Of a stretch of DNA of 15,869 bases, positions 9,005 to 15,814 are shown one piece after another. The stretch comes from an uncultured Corynebacterium sp. GTDB taxonomy: Bacteria; Actinomycetota; Actinomycetes; Mycobacteriales; Mycobacteriaceae. The stretch is taken from NCBI RefSeq assembly GCF_946222985.1, contig NZ_CAMIFY010000059.1, positions 1 to 15,869 of the forward strand, given 5' to 3'. Position 1 is the first letter of the stretch. Each line of letters opens with the position of its first letter. The position numbers and the translations under genes were made by a program. Under the pieces are notes generated by a model that saw only the letters and a program-made list of their open reading frames with translations, searched no databases and had not been told where the DNA came from.

Positions 9005-9481
9005 ATGCGTATTTACCTTGGCGCGGACCACGCCGGCTTCGAGATGAAGAACCTGATCAAGGACCACCTGACCACCAACGGCCACGAGGTCGTCGATTGC
9101 GGCGCCCACGAATACGACGCCGCCGACGATTACCCGGCGTACTGCATCGAGGCCGCCTCGCGCACCGTCAACGATCCCGGTTCGCTGGGCATCGTCCTGG
9201 GCGGTTCGGGCAACGGCGAGCAGATCGCCGCGAACAAGGTCAAGGGCGCCCGCTGCGCGCTGGCGTGGTCGGTCGAGACCGCGAAGCTGGCCCGCGAGCA
9301 CAACAACGCCCAGCTCATCGGCCTCGGCGGCCGCATGCATTCGGAGGAGGAGGCGCTGGCCATCGTCGACGCCTTCGTCGCGCAGTCGTGGAGCGAGGAG
9401 GAGCGTCACCAGCGTCGCATCGACATCCTCGCCGAGTACGAGAAGACCGGCATCGCCCCGGCGCTGCCCGAGCAGGAGTAG
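9005..9481 (+). CDS. rpiB: Ribose-5-phosphate isomerase B, actinobacterial Glu-type
   Basis: 158 residues, normal RpiB/LacAB length. It interconverts ribose 5-phosphate and ribulose 5-phosphate in the non-oxidative pentose phosphate pathway in the cytosol. The N-terminus MRIYLGADHAGFEMK carries the phosphate/substrate-binding DHAG (residues 8-11). The loop GGSGNGEQIAANK (66-78) has Glu72 where E. coli RpiB has its catalytic Cys; M. tuberculosis RpiB uses the equivalent Glu75. AREHNNAQ (96-103) and GGRMHS (108-113) complete the active site. The start is the ATG at 9005, supported by the N-terminus and the leaderless -10; an in-frame upstream codon (8831) would add an unrelated Pro/Arg-rich stretch. 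A strong terminator follows. Confidence 0.96.
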   Translation: MRIYLGADHAGFEMKNLIKDHLTTNGHEVVDCGAHEYDAADDYPAYCIEAASRTVNDPGSLGIVLGGSGNGEQIAANKVKGARCALAWSVETAKLAREHNNAQLIGLGGRMHSEEEALAIVDAFVAQSWSEEERHQRRIDILAEYEKTGIAPALPEQE

Positions 9482-9510
9482 CCCCCGGGTTTTCGTTCCC
9501 CACCGCCGCA

Positions 9511-9552
9511 GCGGCGGCCCGACGTCGGCGTCGGGTCGCCGCTTTTTGCTTT
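9511..9552 (+). terminator. Strong intrinsic terminator of rpiB
   Basis: A 14-bp stem (9511-9524 with 9529-9542, one G-U pair) and a TCGG tetraloop, followed by TTTTTGCTTT. It begins 30 bp after the rpiB stop and isolates rpiB from everything to the right. Confidence 0.88.
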
Positions 9553-9710
9553 GCGACGACCACGTTCCCCGCGGTCCGGGCCGGCACGTCGCGGTGCCGC
9601 GGTGGTTTCGTGCACATGTGGTTCCAGTGCCGCGTACGTGATTTTCCGTCGATGCCGTGGCCTGCGGGAACGCAATCGCCGTCGGAGGGGTGGCACCGTA
9701 AATGCACGAA

Positions 9711-9736
9711 ACCCGCGGTCCATGCGGACCGCGGGT
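9711..9736 (-). terminator. Terminator-like hairpin after the Gly/Asp-tailed membrane protein gene
   Basis: ACCCGCGGTCC (9711-9721) is perfectly complementary to 9726-9736 with a 4-nt loop. On the minus strand it lies 55 bp past the stop codon at 9791 and is followed by TTTCGTGCATTT, a broken T-run. With the rpiB terminator it brackets the convergent gap of 9482-9790, which otherwise shows no gene. Confidence 0.65.
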
Positions 9737-9790
9737 GACGTCGTGCGTGAATGAGCACCGCCGACGAGGGTGGCTGCTGCGGCTGGTGGA

Positions 9791-10672
9791 TTAGAAGTCG
9801 AAGTCGAAGCCTCCGCCGTCGCCGCCGAACATGCCTCCGTCGAAGAATCCGCCGCCGTCGCCGCCGGCGTCCCCCATGTCTCCGCCCATGTCGCCGCCGG
9901 CATCTCCGGCGTCACCGGCGTCGCCACCGGCATCCCCCGCATCGCCGCCGTCTCCGGCGTCGCCGCCTTCGCCGCCATCGGCGCCGCCGGCGTCGGATCC
10001 GTCACCGGCACCGCTTTCGAAGTCCGACGCGGCGTAACCGACGCCGGCCATGCCGCTGAACATCATGGAGAACAGCATCACCGAACCCATGGTCCACATG
10101 CCCGTGCGCAGGGCCGACTGCCACCACGGCTCGGAGTACCAGCCCGCCGGCACCGGGCGTCCGGCGACGCGGCCGCCGGGGTAGTAGTTCGGGGTCTCGT
10201 CGGTGGCCACCGGCGACGCCGAGATCTGGCGTCCCTCGTGCTCGATGCTGCGCTTTTCGGTGACCGAACCCGCCGCGCGCTGGCCCTCCAGCGGAGGCAG
10301 CTCCGGCCCGGCCGGCATGTCCATGATCTCGCGGGCGGCGTTGACGTAGTGCAGGCCCTCGAGCGCGGACTCGCGCGCCAGCTGCGCCTGCTTGACGGTC
10401 TCGGCCGTCGAGATCTGCGCCGAGGCGGCGTTGTAGCGCTCCGAGGCATCGGCCATGGCCTGCGTCGACGCGGTGTCCGAGCCGGCGATCGACAGCACCT
10501 GCGAGCCGAGGCGCTCGATCCAACGGCGGGCGTCGGCCACGGCATCGGCGACCTCGTCGTGCGCCTTCTGCTCGATGGCCCGGTTCTGTCGTTTCTGCCC
10601 CATCTGAATCAGCAGGACGCCGCCGATGATGACGACGGCGATGAGAAGGAAGGCTTCCATCTGGTGGGTCAC
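9791..10672 (-). CDS. Two-TM membrane protein of unknown function with Gly/Asp-rich C-terminal tail
   Basis: 293 residues from a GTG at 10672; an in-frame ATG at 10660 would give 289, and neither has a well-placed SD. Layout: TM helix 1 (about 6-23), an Ala/Gln/Glu-rich helical, coiled-coil-like region (about 25-118), a Pro-rich segment with NYYPGGRVAGRPVPAGWYSEPWW (162-184, in two halves), TM helix 2 (about 188-213), and a tail (220-293) almost entirely of Gly, Asp and Ala ending in FDFDF. I recall similar actinobacterial proteins, often labelled only by a domain of unknown function, sharing the YYPGG...GRPVPAGWYSEPWW segment; no activity is known to me. Possible roles are envelope scaffolding or metal binding by the Asp tail, both speculative. 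Divergent from the glycosidase gene. Confidence 0.78.
   Translation of the reverse strand: MTHQMEAFLLIAVVIIGGVLLIQMGQKRQNRAIEQKAHDEVADAVADARRWIERLGSQVLSIAGSDTASTQAMADASERYNAASAQISTAETVKQAQLARESALEGLHYVNAAREIMDMPAGPELPPLEGQRAAGSVTEKRSIEHEGRQISASPVATDETPNYYPGGRVAGRPVPAGWYSEPWWQSALRTGMWTMGSVMLFSMMFSGMAGVGYAASDFESGAGDGSDAGGADGGEGGDAGDGGDAGDAGGDAGDAGDAGGDMGGDMGDAGGDGGGFFDGGMFGGDGGGFDFDF
9794..10015 (-). repeat. Low-complexity Gly/Asp/Ala repeat tail
   Basis: Codes residues 220-293 of the membrane protein as degenerate GGDAGD/GDAGDA units changing to GGDMGGDM and then GGGFFDGG/GGGFDFDF. The underlying DNA is a short-period repeat of GCCGCCGGCGTC-like blocks on the plus strand. It lacks the regular nonapeptide spacing of RTX calcium-binding repeats. 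Confidence 0.65.
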
Positions 10673-10738
10673 GGTCCTAACGCGGTGGGCGATTGTTTGT
10701 CTCCATCATCAACGGCCGAGGCGCCCAAATCGTTCCTG

Positions 10739-10764
10739 GATCCGCGCGAAAGACCCCGCGGATC
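10739..10764. promoter_or_regulatory. Inverted repeat in the divergent glycosidase promoter region
   Basis: GATCCGCG (10739-10746) and CGCGGATC (10757-10764) are perfect 8-bp arms around 10 nt, about 45 bp upstream of the glycosidase -35. The placement suits an operator for a regulator of the glycoside operon, but no regulator gene is adjacent, so function is inference. Confidence 0.35.
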
Positions 10765-10808
10765 GAGCTCGGTGCCACGATCGGTGCGACGTTCGCGTCG
10801 AAAAGCTC

Positions 10809-10836
10809 TTGCCGGGTGAACGACTTGTCCTAGCCT
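10809..10836 (+). promoter_or_regulatory. Promoter of the glycosidase-transporter operon (leaderless)
   Basis: A -35 TTGCCG (10809-10814), 16-bp spacer and -10 TAGCCT (10831-10836), then GGCGTC and the ATG at 10843. This is the only leaderless-type promoter in the window with a recognisable -35. The -10 is identical to that of glbO. Confidence 0.65.
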
Positions 10837-10842
10837 GGCGTC

Positions 10843-12375
10843 ATGACTCCCTCCGAACCAGCCGGGCGCGCGGTCGGCGGCCGCACGCTGCGAGCGGCGC
10901 CGCGCACGTCGGACCCCGCACGGCCGCTCGCGTCGGACGTCGATCTGCGGGGGTTGCTGATCGGCACGGCCTCGGCGGCGGGCCAGATCGAGGGCGGCCC
11001 GCGCAACGACGACTGGACCGACTGGGCGGCCACACCGGGCACGATCGCCGATGGGTCGACGCCGGAGCGCGCGACCGACCATTGGCGGCGGTGGCGCGAG
11101 GACAACGACCTCATGGCGACGCTGCAGCTGCCCATCGCGCGCATCGGCGTCGAGTGGGCGCGCATCGAACCGGCGCCCGGCGAGTTCGATCACGCGGTGC
11201 TCGACCGGTACCGCGAGGAGCTCGGCGATCTGCGCGACAAGGGCATCCGGCCGCTGGTGACGCTGCACCACTTCGTCAATCCGCGCTGGTTCGCCCGGCG
11301 CGGGGGCTTCACCGCCGATGATTCGGCACGGACGTTCCTGCGGTACGTGGATCGCACGGTGCGGGCGCTCGACGATCTCGTCGACGAGTGGGTGACGGTC
11401 AACGAACCCAACGTCTATGCCACGCAGGCGCACCTGTTCGGCTCGGGGCCGCCGGGCAATCGGTCGTGGCGCGACACGCTGGCGGTGCTGCGCAACACGG
11501 CGGTGGCGCATCTGTTCGCCCATGAGCTCATCCACGGCATTCAGGGGGAGCGGGCGCGGGTGGGGTTCGCCCATCATGCGCGCGCGTTCGCGCCGCGCGA
11601 TCCGCGCAATCCGCTGCATCGGGCGTTGACGCGGGTCAGTCGCGGCGCGTTCCAGGACATCGTCGCGGAGGCGAATCTGGCGGGCAGGTTTCATCCGCTG
11701 TTGGGTGGCCGCGCCGTCTCCAGGGCGGTTCCGTCGGGGCCGCATCACGACTACCTGGGGCTGAATTACTACTCGCGCACCGCGGTAGACAAGCTTGACG
11801 ACGGCACGTTCCCCGACGTCCCCGTCAACGACCTCGGGTGGGAGATCCACCCCGACGGCCTCGTGGAATGCGCCCGCGAGCTGCACGACAGGTACGGCGG
11901 GCCGGTGTGGGTGACGGAGAACGGGACGTGCGACCTGGGTGACGGGGCCGTGGCGAGTGGCGGGGCACTGGCGGGAGCGGGGTCAGTTGGCAGCACGGGC
12001 GCGGGGCCGGATGCCGGCGCGGGCGCTGGGCCGGGGGAGCCGGGCGACCGGCGCCTCGAGTCCTTCCGACCGCGGTTCATCCTCGAGCACCTCGAGGCCA
12101 TCGCGAAGGCGGACGTGCCCGTCGAGCGGTACTACCACTGGTGCTTCGTCGACAACTGGGAGTGGGCCGACGGCGAAGAACCGCGTTTCGGCATCGTCCA
12201 CCTCGACTATGAAACGCAGGAGCGCACCCTGAAACCCTCGGGCCGCATGCTCGCCGAACTCGCCGCCGCCGGCCGGATCACCCCGGAGCTGCATCGGCGC
12301 TACGCCACCGGGCGCCGCTATCCCGTCGCCGACGCGGCCACCGACCCCACCGCCCACGCCGGAGGTGCATCGTGA
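10843..12375 (+). CDS. Family 1 glycoside hydrolase (beta-glycosidase)
   Basis: 510 residues, a GH1 (beta/alpha)8 barrel. Visible landmarks: GTASAAGQIEGG (41-52, with the -1 subsite Gln48), LHHF (141-144), the acid/base TVNEPN (Glu188), NYYSR (308-312), the nucleophile VTENGT (Glu359), and FVDNWEWADG near 435-444, followed by RFGIVHLDYETQERTLKPS. GH1 enzymes hydrolyse beta-linked sugars with retention; the true substrate, and whether it is phosphorylated, cannot be read here. There is no signal peptide, so it acts in the cytosol, consistent with the adjacent importer. Length is about 50-60 above a typical GH1, due to an Arg/Ala/Pro-rich N-terminal lead (1-34) and a Gly/Ala-rich insertion (about 366-401) right after the nucleophile. 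Stop and next start overlap (GTGA). The start is supported by a leaderless promoter. Confidence 0.92.
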   Translation: MTPSEPAGRAVGGRTLRAAPRTSDPARPLASDVDLRGLLIGTASAAGQIEGGPRNDDWTDWAATPGTIADGSTPERATDHWRRWREDNDLMATLQLPIARIGVEWARIEPAPGEFDHAVLDRYREELGDLRDKGIRPLVTLHHFVNPRWFARRGGFTADDSARTFLRYVDRTVRALDDLVDEWVTVNEPNVYATQAHLFGSGPPGNRSWRDTLAVLRNTAVAHLFAHELIHGIQGERARVGFAHHARAFAPRDPRNPLHRALTRVSRGAFQDIVAEANLAGRFHPLLGGRAVSRAVPSGPHHDYLGLNYYSRTAVDKLDDGTFPDVPVNDLGWEIHPDGLVECARELHDRYGGPVWVTENGTCDLGDGAVASGGALAGAGSVGSTGAGPDAGAGAGPGEPGDRRLESFRPRFILEHLEAIAKADVPVERYYHWCFVDNWEWADGEEPRFGIVHLDYETQERTLKPSGRMLAELAAAGRITPELHRRYATGRRYPVADAATDPTAHAGGAS

Positions 12376-13715
12376 CCGCCGCCGACGTCCGCCGCTTCGG
12401 CGCGGACCCCTCCGAGCGCACGCCGGTGACCGCGGGGTGGATCACCCGGTACGGGTTGCTCTACCTCGGGCAGAACATCGCGTGGGCCGCACCGACGCAG
12501 CTGCTGCTCGCACAGCAGATCCTCGTGTGGAATCCGGGCGACAAGGAACAGAAGTTCGCGCTGCTGATGGCCGTCGGCGGACTCTTCGCCCTCATCGGCC
12601 ATCCCGTGGCCGGCTGGTTGTCCGACAAGACCGACTCCCGATGGGGCCGCCGCGCCCCGTGGATCCTCTTCGGCGGGTTGGTCGCCGCCGCGTCGCTGAT
12701 GTTCCTCGGTGCCGCGCCGGGCTTCACGTGGCTCGTCGTCGGATGGTCGGTGTTCCAGCTGGCCAACGCCGCCGCCATCAACGCCGCCCAGGCCGTCGCG
12801 CCCGACACCGTGCCGGAGCGGCAATACGGCGTCGTCTCCGGCGTCCTCGGCCTGACGTACACGCTGGCCGTGGTCTTCGGCACTCTCGTGGCCACGGTGT
12901 TCGACGTCGGGGTTGCCTACATCGTCACCGCCGCGCTGCTGCTCGTCGGCATCGGGCAGTTCCTGCCGGCGTTCCGTGACGTCTCGCGGACCCGATCGCG
13001 CGGGTCGCTGTCGTCGGTGCCGCTCGACGCCGATGCGGAAGCCGAGACCAACGCCGCCGCCACCGACGCCGCCGATGCCGACGCCGACGAAGCCGACGCT
13101 GACGACGAACGTGGCGGGGGCACCGGTGCCGTCGTAAAGCACGGGGGAGGGGACTATCGGGATTTCACCTGGGTGTTCATCGCCCGGTTCCTGGTCACGA
13201 CCGGCAATTTCGTCGCGCTGTTCTACCTGTTCTATTACCTGCGCGACCACATCGGGCACGCCGACCCCGATCTCGGCGTCCTGATCCTGACCGGCGCCTA
13301 CGCGGTGTGCGTCGTCGGCACCGCCCTTGTGTCGGGGAAGATGTCGGACCGCTCCGGGGCGCGGAGACCGTACGTGGCGGTGTCGTCGCTGGGCGTCGCG
13401 GCGGCCTGCGGCGTGATGGCCGTCGCGCAGTCGTTCGAGGTCGTCCTCGGCGCGGCGGTGCTGCTGGGCCTGTCGTGGGGCGTGTTCATGGCCGTCGACC
13501 AGGCGTTGATCAACCAGGTCCTGCCGAGGGCCGATGCCCGCGGCCGCGACATGGGGATCATGAACCTCGCCGTGGCCGGGCCGAACGTCGCCGCCCCGGC
13601 GCTGGCCGCGTTCGCGCTGGCCAACCTCGGCGGCTATCCGGGGCTCTACGTCTTCGCGGGAGTGCTCACCGCCGTCGGCGCTGTACTGGTCTACCGCGTT
13701 CGGTCGGTGGCGTAG
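12372..13715 (+). CDS. MFS/GPH-type sugar (glycoside) transporter
   Basis: 447 residues with about 12 hydrophobic segments in two halves. Each half carries an MFS motif A-like loop: GWLSDKTDSRWGRR (81-94) and GKMSDRSGARR (322-332). The N-terminal half, with RYGLLYLGQNIAWAAP and GLTYTLAVVFGT, recalls glycoside/sugar symporters of the MFS/GPH group; coupling ion and substrate are unknown. The central cytosolic loop (about 204-262) is unusually long and holds an Asp/Ala-rich stretch (219-246). The GTG start overlaps the glycosidase stop (GTGA) and has GGAGG at 12361-12365, so the two genes are translationally coupled. Role inferred from context: import of the glycoside that the GH1 enzyme cleaves. 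No terminator is seen before the next gene, 48 bp away. Confidence 0.88.
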   Translation: MTAADVRRFGADPSERTPVTAGWITRYGLLYLGQNIAWAAPTQLLLAQQILVWNPGDKEQKFALLMAVGGLFALIGHPVAGWLSDKTDSRWGRRAPWILFGGLVAAASLMFLGAAPGFTWLVVGWSVFQLANAAAINAAQAVAPDTVPERQYGVVSGVLGLTYTLAVVFGTLVATVFDVGVAYIVTAALLLVGIGQFLPAFRDVSRTRSRGSLSSVPLDADAEAETNAAATDAADADADEADADDERGGGTGAVVKHGGGDYRDFTWVFIARFLVTTGNFVALFYLFYYLRDHIGHADPDLGVLILTGAYAVCVVGTALVSGKMSDRSGARRPYVAVSSLGVAAACGVMAVAQSFEVVLGAAVLLGLSWGVFMAVDQALINQVLPRADARGRDMGIMNLAVAGPNVAAPALAAFALANLGGYPGLYVFAGVLTAVGAVLVYRVRSVA

Positions 13716-13727
13716 CCGCGGAGCCGA

Positions 13728-13733
13728 TAGTGT
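13728..13733 (+). promoter_or_regulatory. Candidate -10 box of the secreted hydrolase gene
   Basis: TAGTGT fits TANNNT and would start transcription near 13740, giving a short leader with the SD GAAAGG (13749-13754) before the GTG at 13764. The gene could also be read from the glycosidase promoter. Confidence 0.35.
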
Positions 13734-13763
13734 TTCGGCGTAACCGTCGAAAGGCTTTGCCCC

Positions 13764-15392
13764 GTGCGCATTTCCGCCCCATCGGAGAATCCGTCCCCCC
13801 GATCCTCGGGAACCGCCCGTCAGTTCGCGTCCGCCCGAGACGCCCGGCCCGCCCGCGCACTGCGTCGGCTGCGCCGACTCATCGCCCCCGCCGCCGCGCT
13901 CGCCGTCGCGGCCGGGGCGATGGTCGTCCCGTCTGCCGCCGCCGACGACGCCGCCGATCTGGGCGGCCTCGATTGGGCGGCGTGCCCGCCGGCGGCGATG
14001 ACCGCACCGGGCACCGTGTGCACCGACGTCGAGGTCCCGCGCGACTACGCCGATCCGGAGGGTGCGACGATCACCCTCACGGTCAGCCGTGTGCCGGCGA
14101 CGGGCGAGCGCCGCGGCGTCATCGCGGGCAACCCGGGCGGTCCGGGCGGCGACGCGCTGGGCATGTTCTCCCCGGAGGCCGTGAAGATGCCCGACGCCGT
14201 TCGCGAGCACTTCGACCTCCTCGCCGTCGAGCCCCGTGGCCTGCGCTGGGGCACCCCGATGAACTGCAACATCGCCGACATCCCGACGTCGGGCATGGCC
14301 GCCGGTCAGTTCGGCGCCATGTACGCCGCGTGCGAGTCCAACGATCCGGGCTACGCCGGCCTGGTCACCACGGAGAACACCGCCCGCGACCTCGATCATG
14401 TCCGCGGGATCCTCGGCGAGGACCGCCTGAACCTCTACGGCCTCTCCTACGGCACAGACCTGATGGGCACCTACGCCACGCTGTTCCCGGAGGCCACGGG
14501 CCGCATGGTGCTCGATTCCTCCGTCGATCCGGCGCATCGTTACTTCGCCCTCGGCGACGCGCGCGAGCCGTGGCGCCGCGACGCGTTGAACGCGATGTTC
14601 CAGTGGATCGCCGACCGCGACGAGACCTATGGCCTCGGCACCACGCCGCTGCAGGTCTACTCCCGCTGGTCGCAGCGCATCAACGAGGAAGTCGGGGCGC
14701 CCGGCCAGGTGTATCCGCCGCCCGCCCAGGTCGGGGACGTCCCCGCGGCGCTGGGGTCGAGTGAGGAGGGGCTCACCGCGCTTTACGACGGCATCCTCCC
14801 GGCGCTGTGGCGCGGACATTCCTTCGCCGCCTCGCTGGTGAGGCCCGGTGCGGGAGGCCAGTCCGTGTTGCTGCAGCTGACGTTCGCGGCGACGTACTCC
14901 GAGAGCGAATGGCCGTCCATCGCCGACGCCATCGTCACCGGCGAGACGCCCGTGCCGGCACCGCCGGAGGGAGTCACCGAGGAGGACCTGCTGGCGATGG
15001 TCGAATCGATGACCAACGTCGAGCGGGCCATCGTGTGCAACGACAACGTCAACCCCGCGCAGCCGGAGCGCATCCCCGGCGCGTACCTCGACCAGTACAC
15101 CGGTGGCGACATTTTCCGGGTCAACGCCGACGCCATGGCCTCGGGCCAGCTCTGCCTGGGGTGGCCGGGCAAGAGTGCGGCGGTCGAACTCGACGGCGAC
15201 GCCCTGGAGTCGAAGCCCCTGTTGCTGCACTACGACCGGGACGCGGCCGTGACCGGAACCGCCGGGCGCGCGATGCAGGCGGCCATGGGCGGCGAGCTCA
15301 TCGAGCTGCCCGGGTACAGCCACGGCGTCCTCGACGCGAGAAACGGCGCCGACGAGATCGCCGACGCCGTCAGCGCCCATTACCTGGGCTGA
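13764..15392 (+). CDS. Secreted alpha/beta hydrolase of the tripeptidyl aminopeptidase (S33, TAP-like) family
   Basis: 542 residues from a GTG set by the SD GAAAGG. An Arg-rich n-region (RALRRLRRL, 31-39), hydrophobic core (40-56) and AAA-DD make a signal peptide with likely cleavage near residue 60; the first 30 residues are an unusually long lead. The mature part has the oxyanion loop GNPGGPGG (122-129), nucleophile elbow GLSYG (Ser228), a C-terminal TAP-like domain with the probable acid Asp493 (in RDAAVTG) and base His520 (YSHGV). Six cysteines (74, 86, 168, 190, 425, 464) could pair as three disulphides. Streptomyces relatives cleave N-terminal tripeptides; mycobacterial relatives include the Hip1/CaeA type. 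Peptide or ester substrate is not decidable here. An Asp (130) follows GGPGG where Ser is common. Confidence 0.9.
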   Translation: MRISAPSENPSPRSSGTARQFASARDARPARALRRLRRLIAPAAALAVAAGAMVVPSAAADDAADLGGLDWAACPPAAMTAPGTVCTDVEVPRDYADPEGATITLTVSRVPATGERRGVIAGNPGGPGGDALGMFSPEAVKMPDAVREHFDLLAVEPRGLRWGTPMNCNIADIPTSGMAAGQFGAMYAACESNDPGYAGLVTTENTARDLDHVRGILGEDRLNLYGLSYGTDLMGTYATLFPEATGRMVLDSSVDPAHRYFALGDAREPWRRDALNAMFQWIADRDETYGLGTTPLQVYSRWSQRINEEVGAPGQVYPPPAQVGDVPAALGSSEEGLTALYDGILPALWRGHSFAASLVRPGAGGQSVLLQLTFAATYSESEWPSIADAIVTGETPVPAPPEGVTEEDLLAMVESMTNVERAIVCNDNVNPAQPERIPGAYLDQYTGGDIFRVNADAMASGQLCLGWPGKSAAVELDGDALESKPLLLHYDRDAAVTGTAGRAMQAAMGGELIELPGYSHGVLDARNGADEIADAVSAHYLG

Positions 15393-15399
15393 ACGGGGA

Positions 15400-15615
15400 T
15401 CAGTCCTTCTTGCGTTCCTCGCGGCCCTTCTGCCATTCGCGGACGTCGTCGGAGTTCCACAGCGTCAGGCCGTGGAGCTTCGCGACGGGGACCGGGGCCT
15501 TGCCCCTGCCCGCATAACTGGTGAAGGTACCGCGGGCGGTGCCGGTGAACTCGGCGGATTCAGCCGCGGTCCACAGCTCCGTGCCGGTGTCCTTGTCGAT
15601 TATGCGGGGGTCCAT
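15400..15615 (-). CDS. Small excisionase-like winged-helix DNA-binding protein
   Basis: 71 residues. ELWTAAESAEFTGTARGTFTSYAGRG (13-38, helix-turn-helix) followed by a beta-wing (PVPVAKLHGLTLWNSDDV, 41-58) and EWQKGREERKK matches the MerR/excisionase-type HTH (HTH_17). The open frame continues about 66 codons further upstream, but a leaderless -10 (TATCGT) 7 nt before this ATG and the domain boundary support MDPRII as the N-terminus. Such proteins are either recombination directionality factors of mobile elements or small chromosomal regulators. No integrase is in view, though a tRNA gene lies 200 bp away. The stop is 7 bp from that of the convergent hydrolase gene. Confidence 0.8.
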   Translation of the reverse strand: MDPRIIDKDTGTELWTAAESAEFTGTARGTFTSYAGRGKAPVPVAKLHGLTLWNSDDVREWQKGREERKKD

Positions 15616-15622
15616 GAATCCC

Positions 15623-15628
15623 ACGATA
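15623..15628 (-). promoter_or_regulatory. Leaderless -10 box of the excisionase-like gene
   Basis: Minus-strand TATCGT followed by GGGATTC and the ATG at 15615, with no SD. Same geometry as glbO and pepN. Confidence 0.5.
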
Positions 15629-15697
15629 GTGGCGGGGGCGAACGAGGGAACCCCACGAAGACAGGGTCCACCGAACCGTGACCGTTCGTAGGCGAAA

Positions 15698-15721
15698 GCG
15701 TTACCGCTGGGCATGTAACGC
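15698..15721. repeat. Short inverted repeat
   Basis: GCGTTAC (15698-15704) and GTAACGC (15715-15721), perfect 7-bp arms around 10 nt. It is followed by GGGTTTTC on the plus strand and TTTCG on the minus strand. It could be a weak terminator in either direction or an operator for the small regulator, whose gene starts 83 bp away. Confidence 0.35.
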
Positions 15722-15749
15722 GGGTTTTCGGGGCCGGCCACGGACGCGA

Positions 15750-15784
15750 CGACGCCCCCTCCGCGGCGGGCGGAGGGGGCGTCG
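15750..15784 (-). terminator. Strong hairpin downstream of tRNA-Gly
   Basis: A perfect 15-bp G/C-rich stem (15750-15764 with 15770-15784) and a 5-nt loop, beginning about 30 bp past the tRNA 3' end on the minus strand. No T-run follows, but the stem is the strongest in the window and is probably the tRNA transcript terminator. Confidence 0.65.
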
Positions 15785-15814
15785 GGGATCGGCCGCTGGA
15801 ATGGCGACCGCACG

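Noticed and set aside
9553..9710. Small gene or sRNA between rpiB and the membrane protein gene
   Set aside because: The open frames lack an SD and a sensible composition; apart from the two terminators I see no stable stem or promoter that would support an sRNA.
9794..10015. Possible CRISPR-like or RTX repeat array
   Set aside because: The units are short, degenerate and in-frame within a gene, without unique spacers; the GGxGxDxUx nonapeptide periodicity of RTX is missing.
9770..10819. A 349-codon plus-strand open frame opposite the Gly/Asp-tailed protein
   Set aside because: It mirrors the repeat region, has no SD, and the minus-strand product has two TM helices and a recognisable conserved block.
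12318..15380. A 1020-codon open frame on the minus strand across the transporter and hydrolase genes
   Set aside because: It is antisense to two genes with clear family motifs and SDs; composition is Arg/Gly/Asp/His-rich and no motif is seen.
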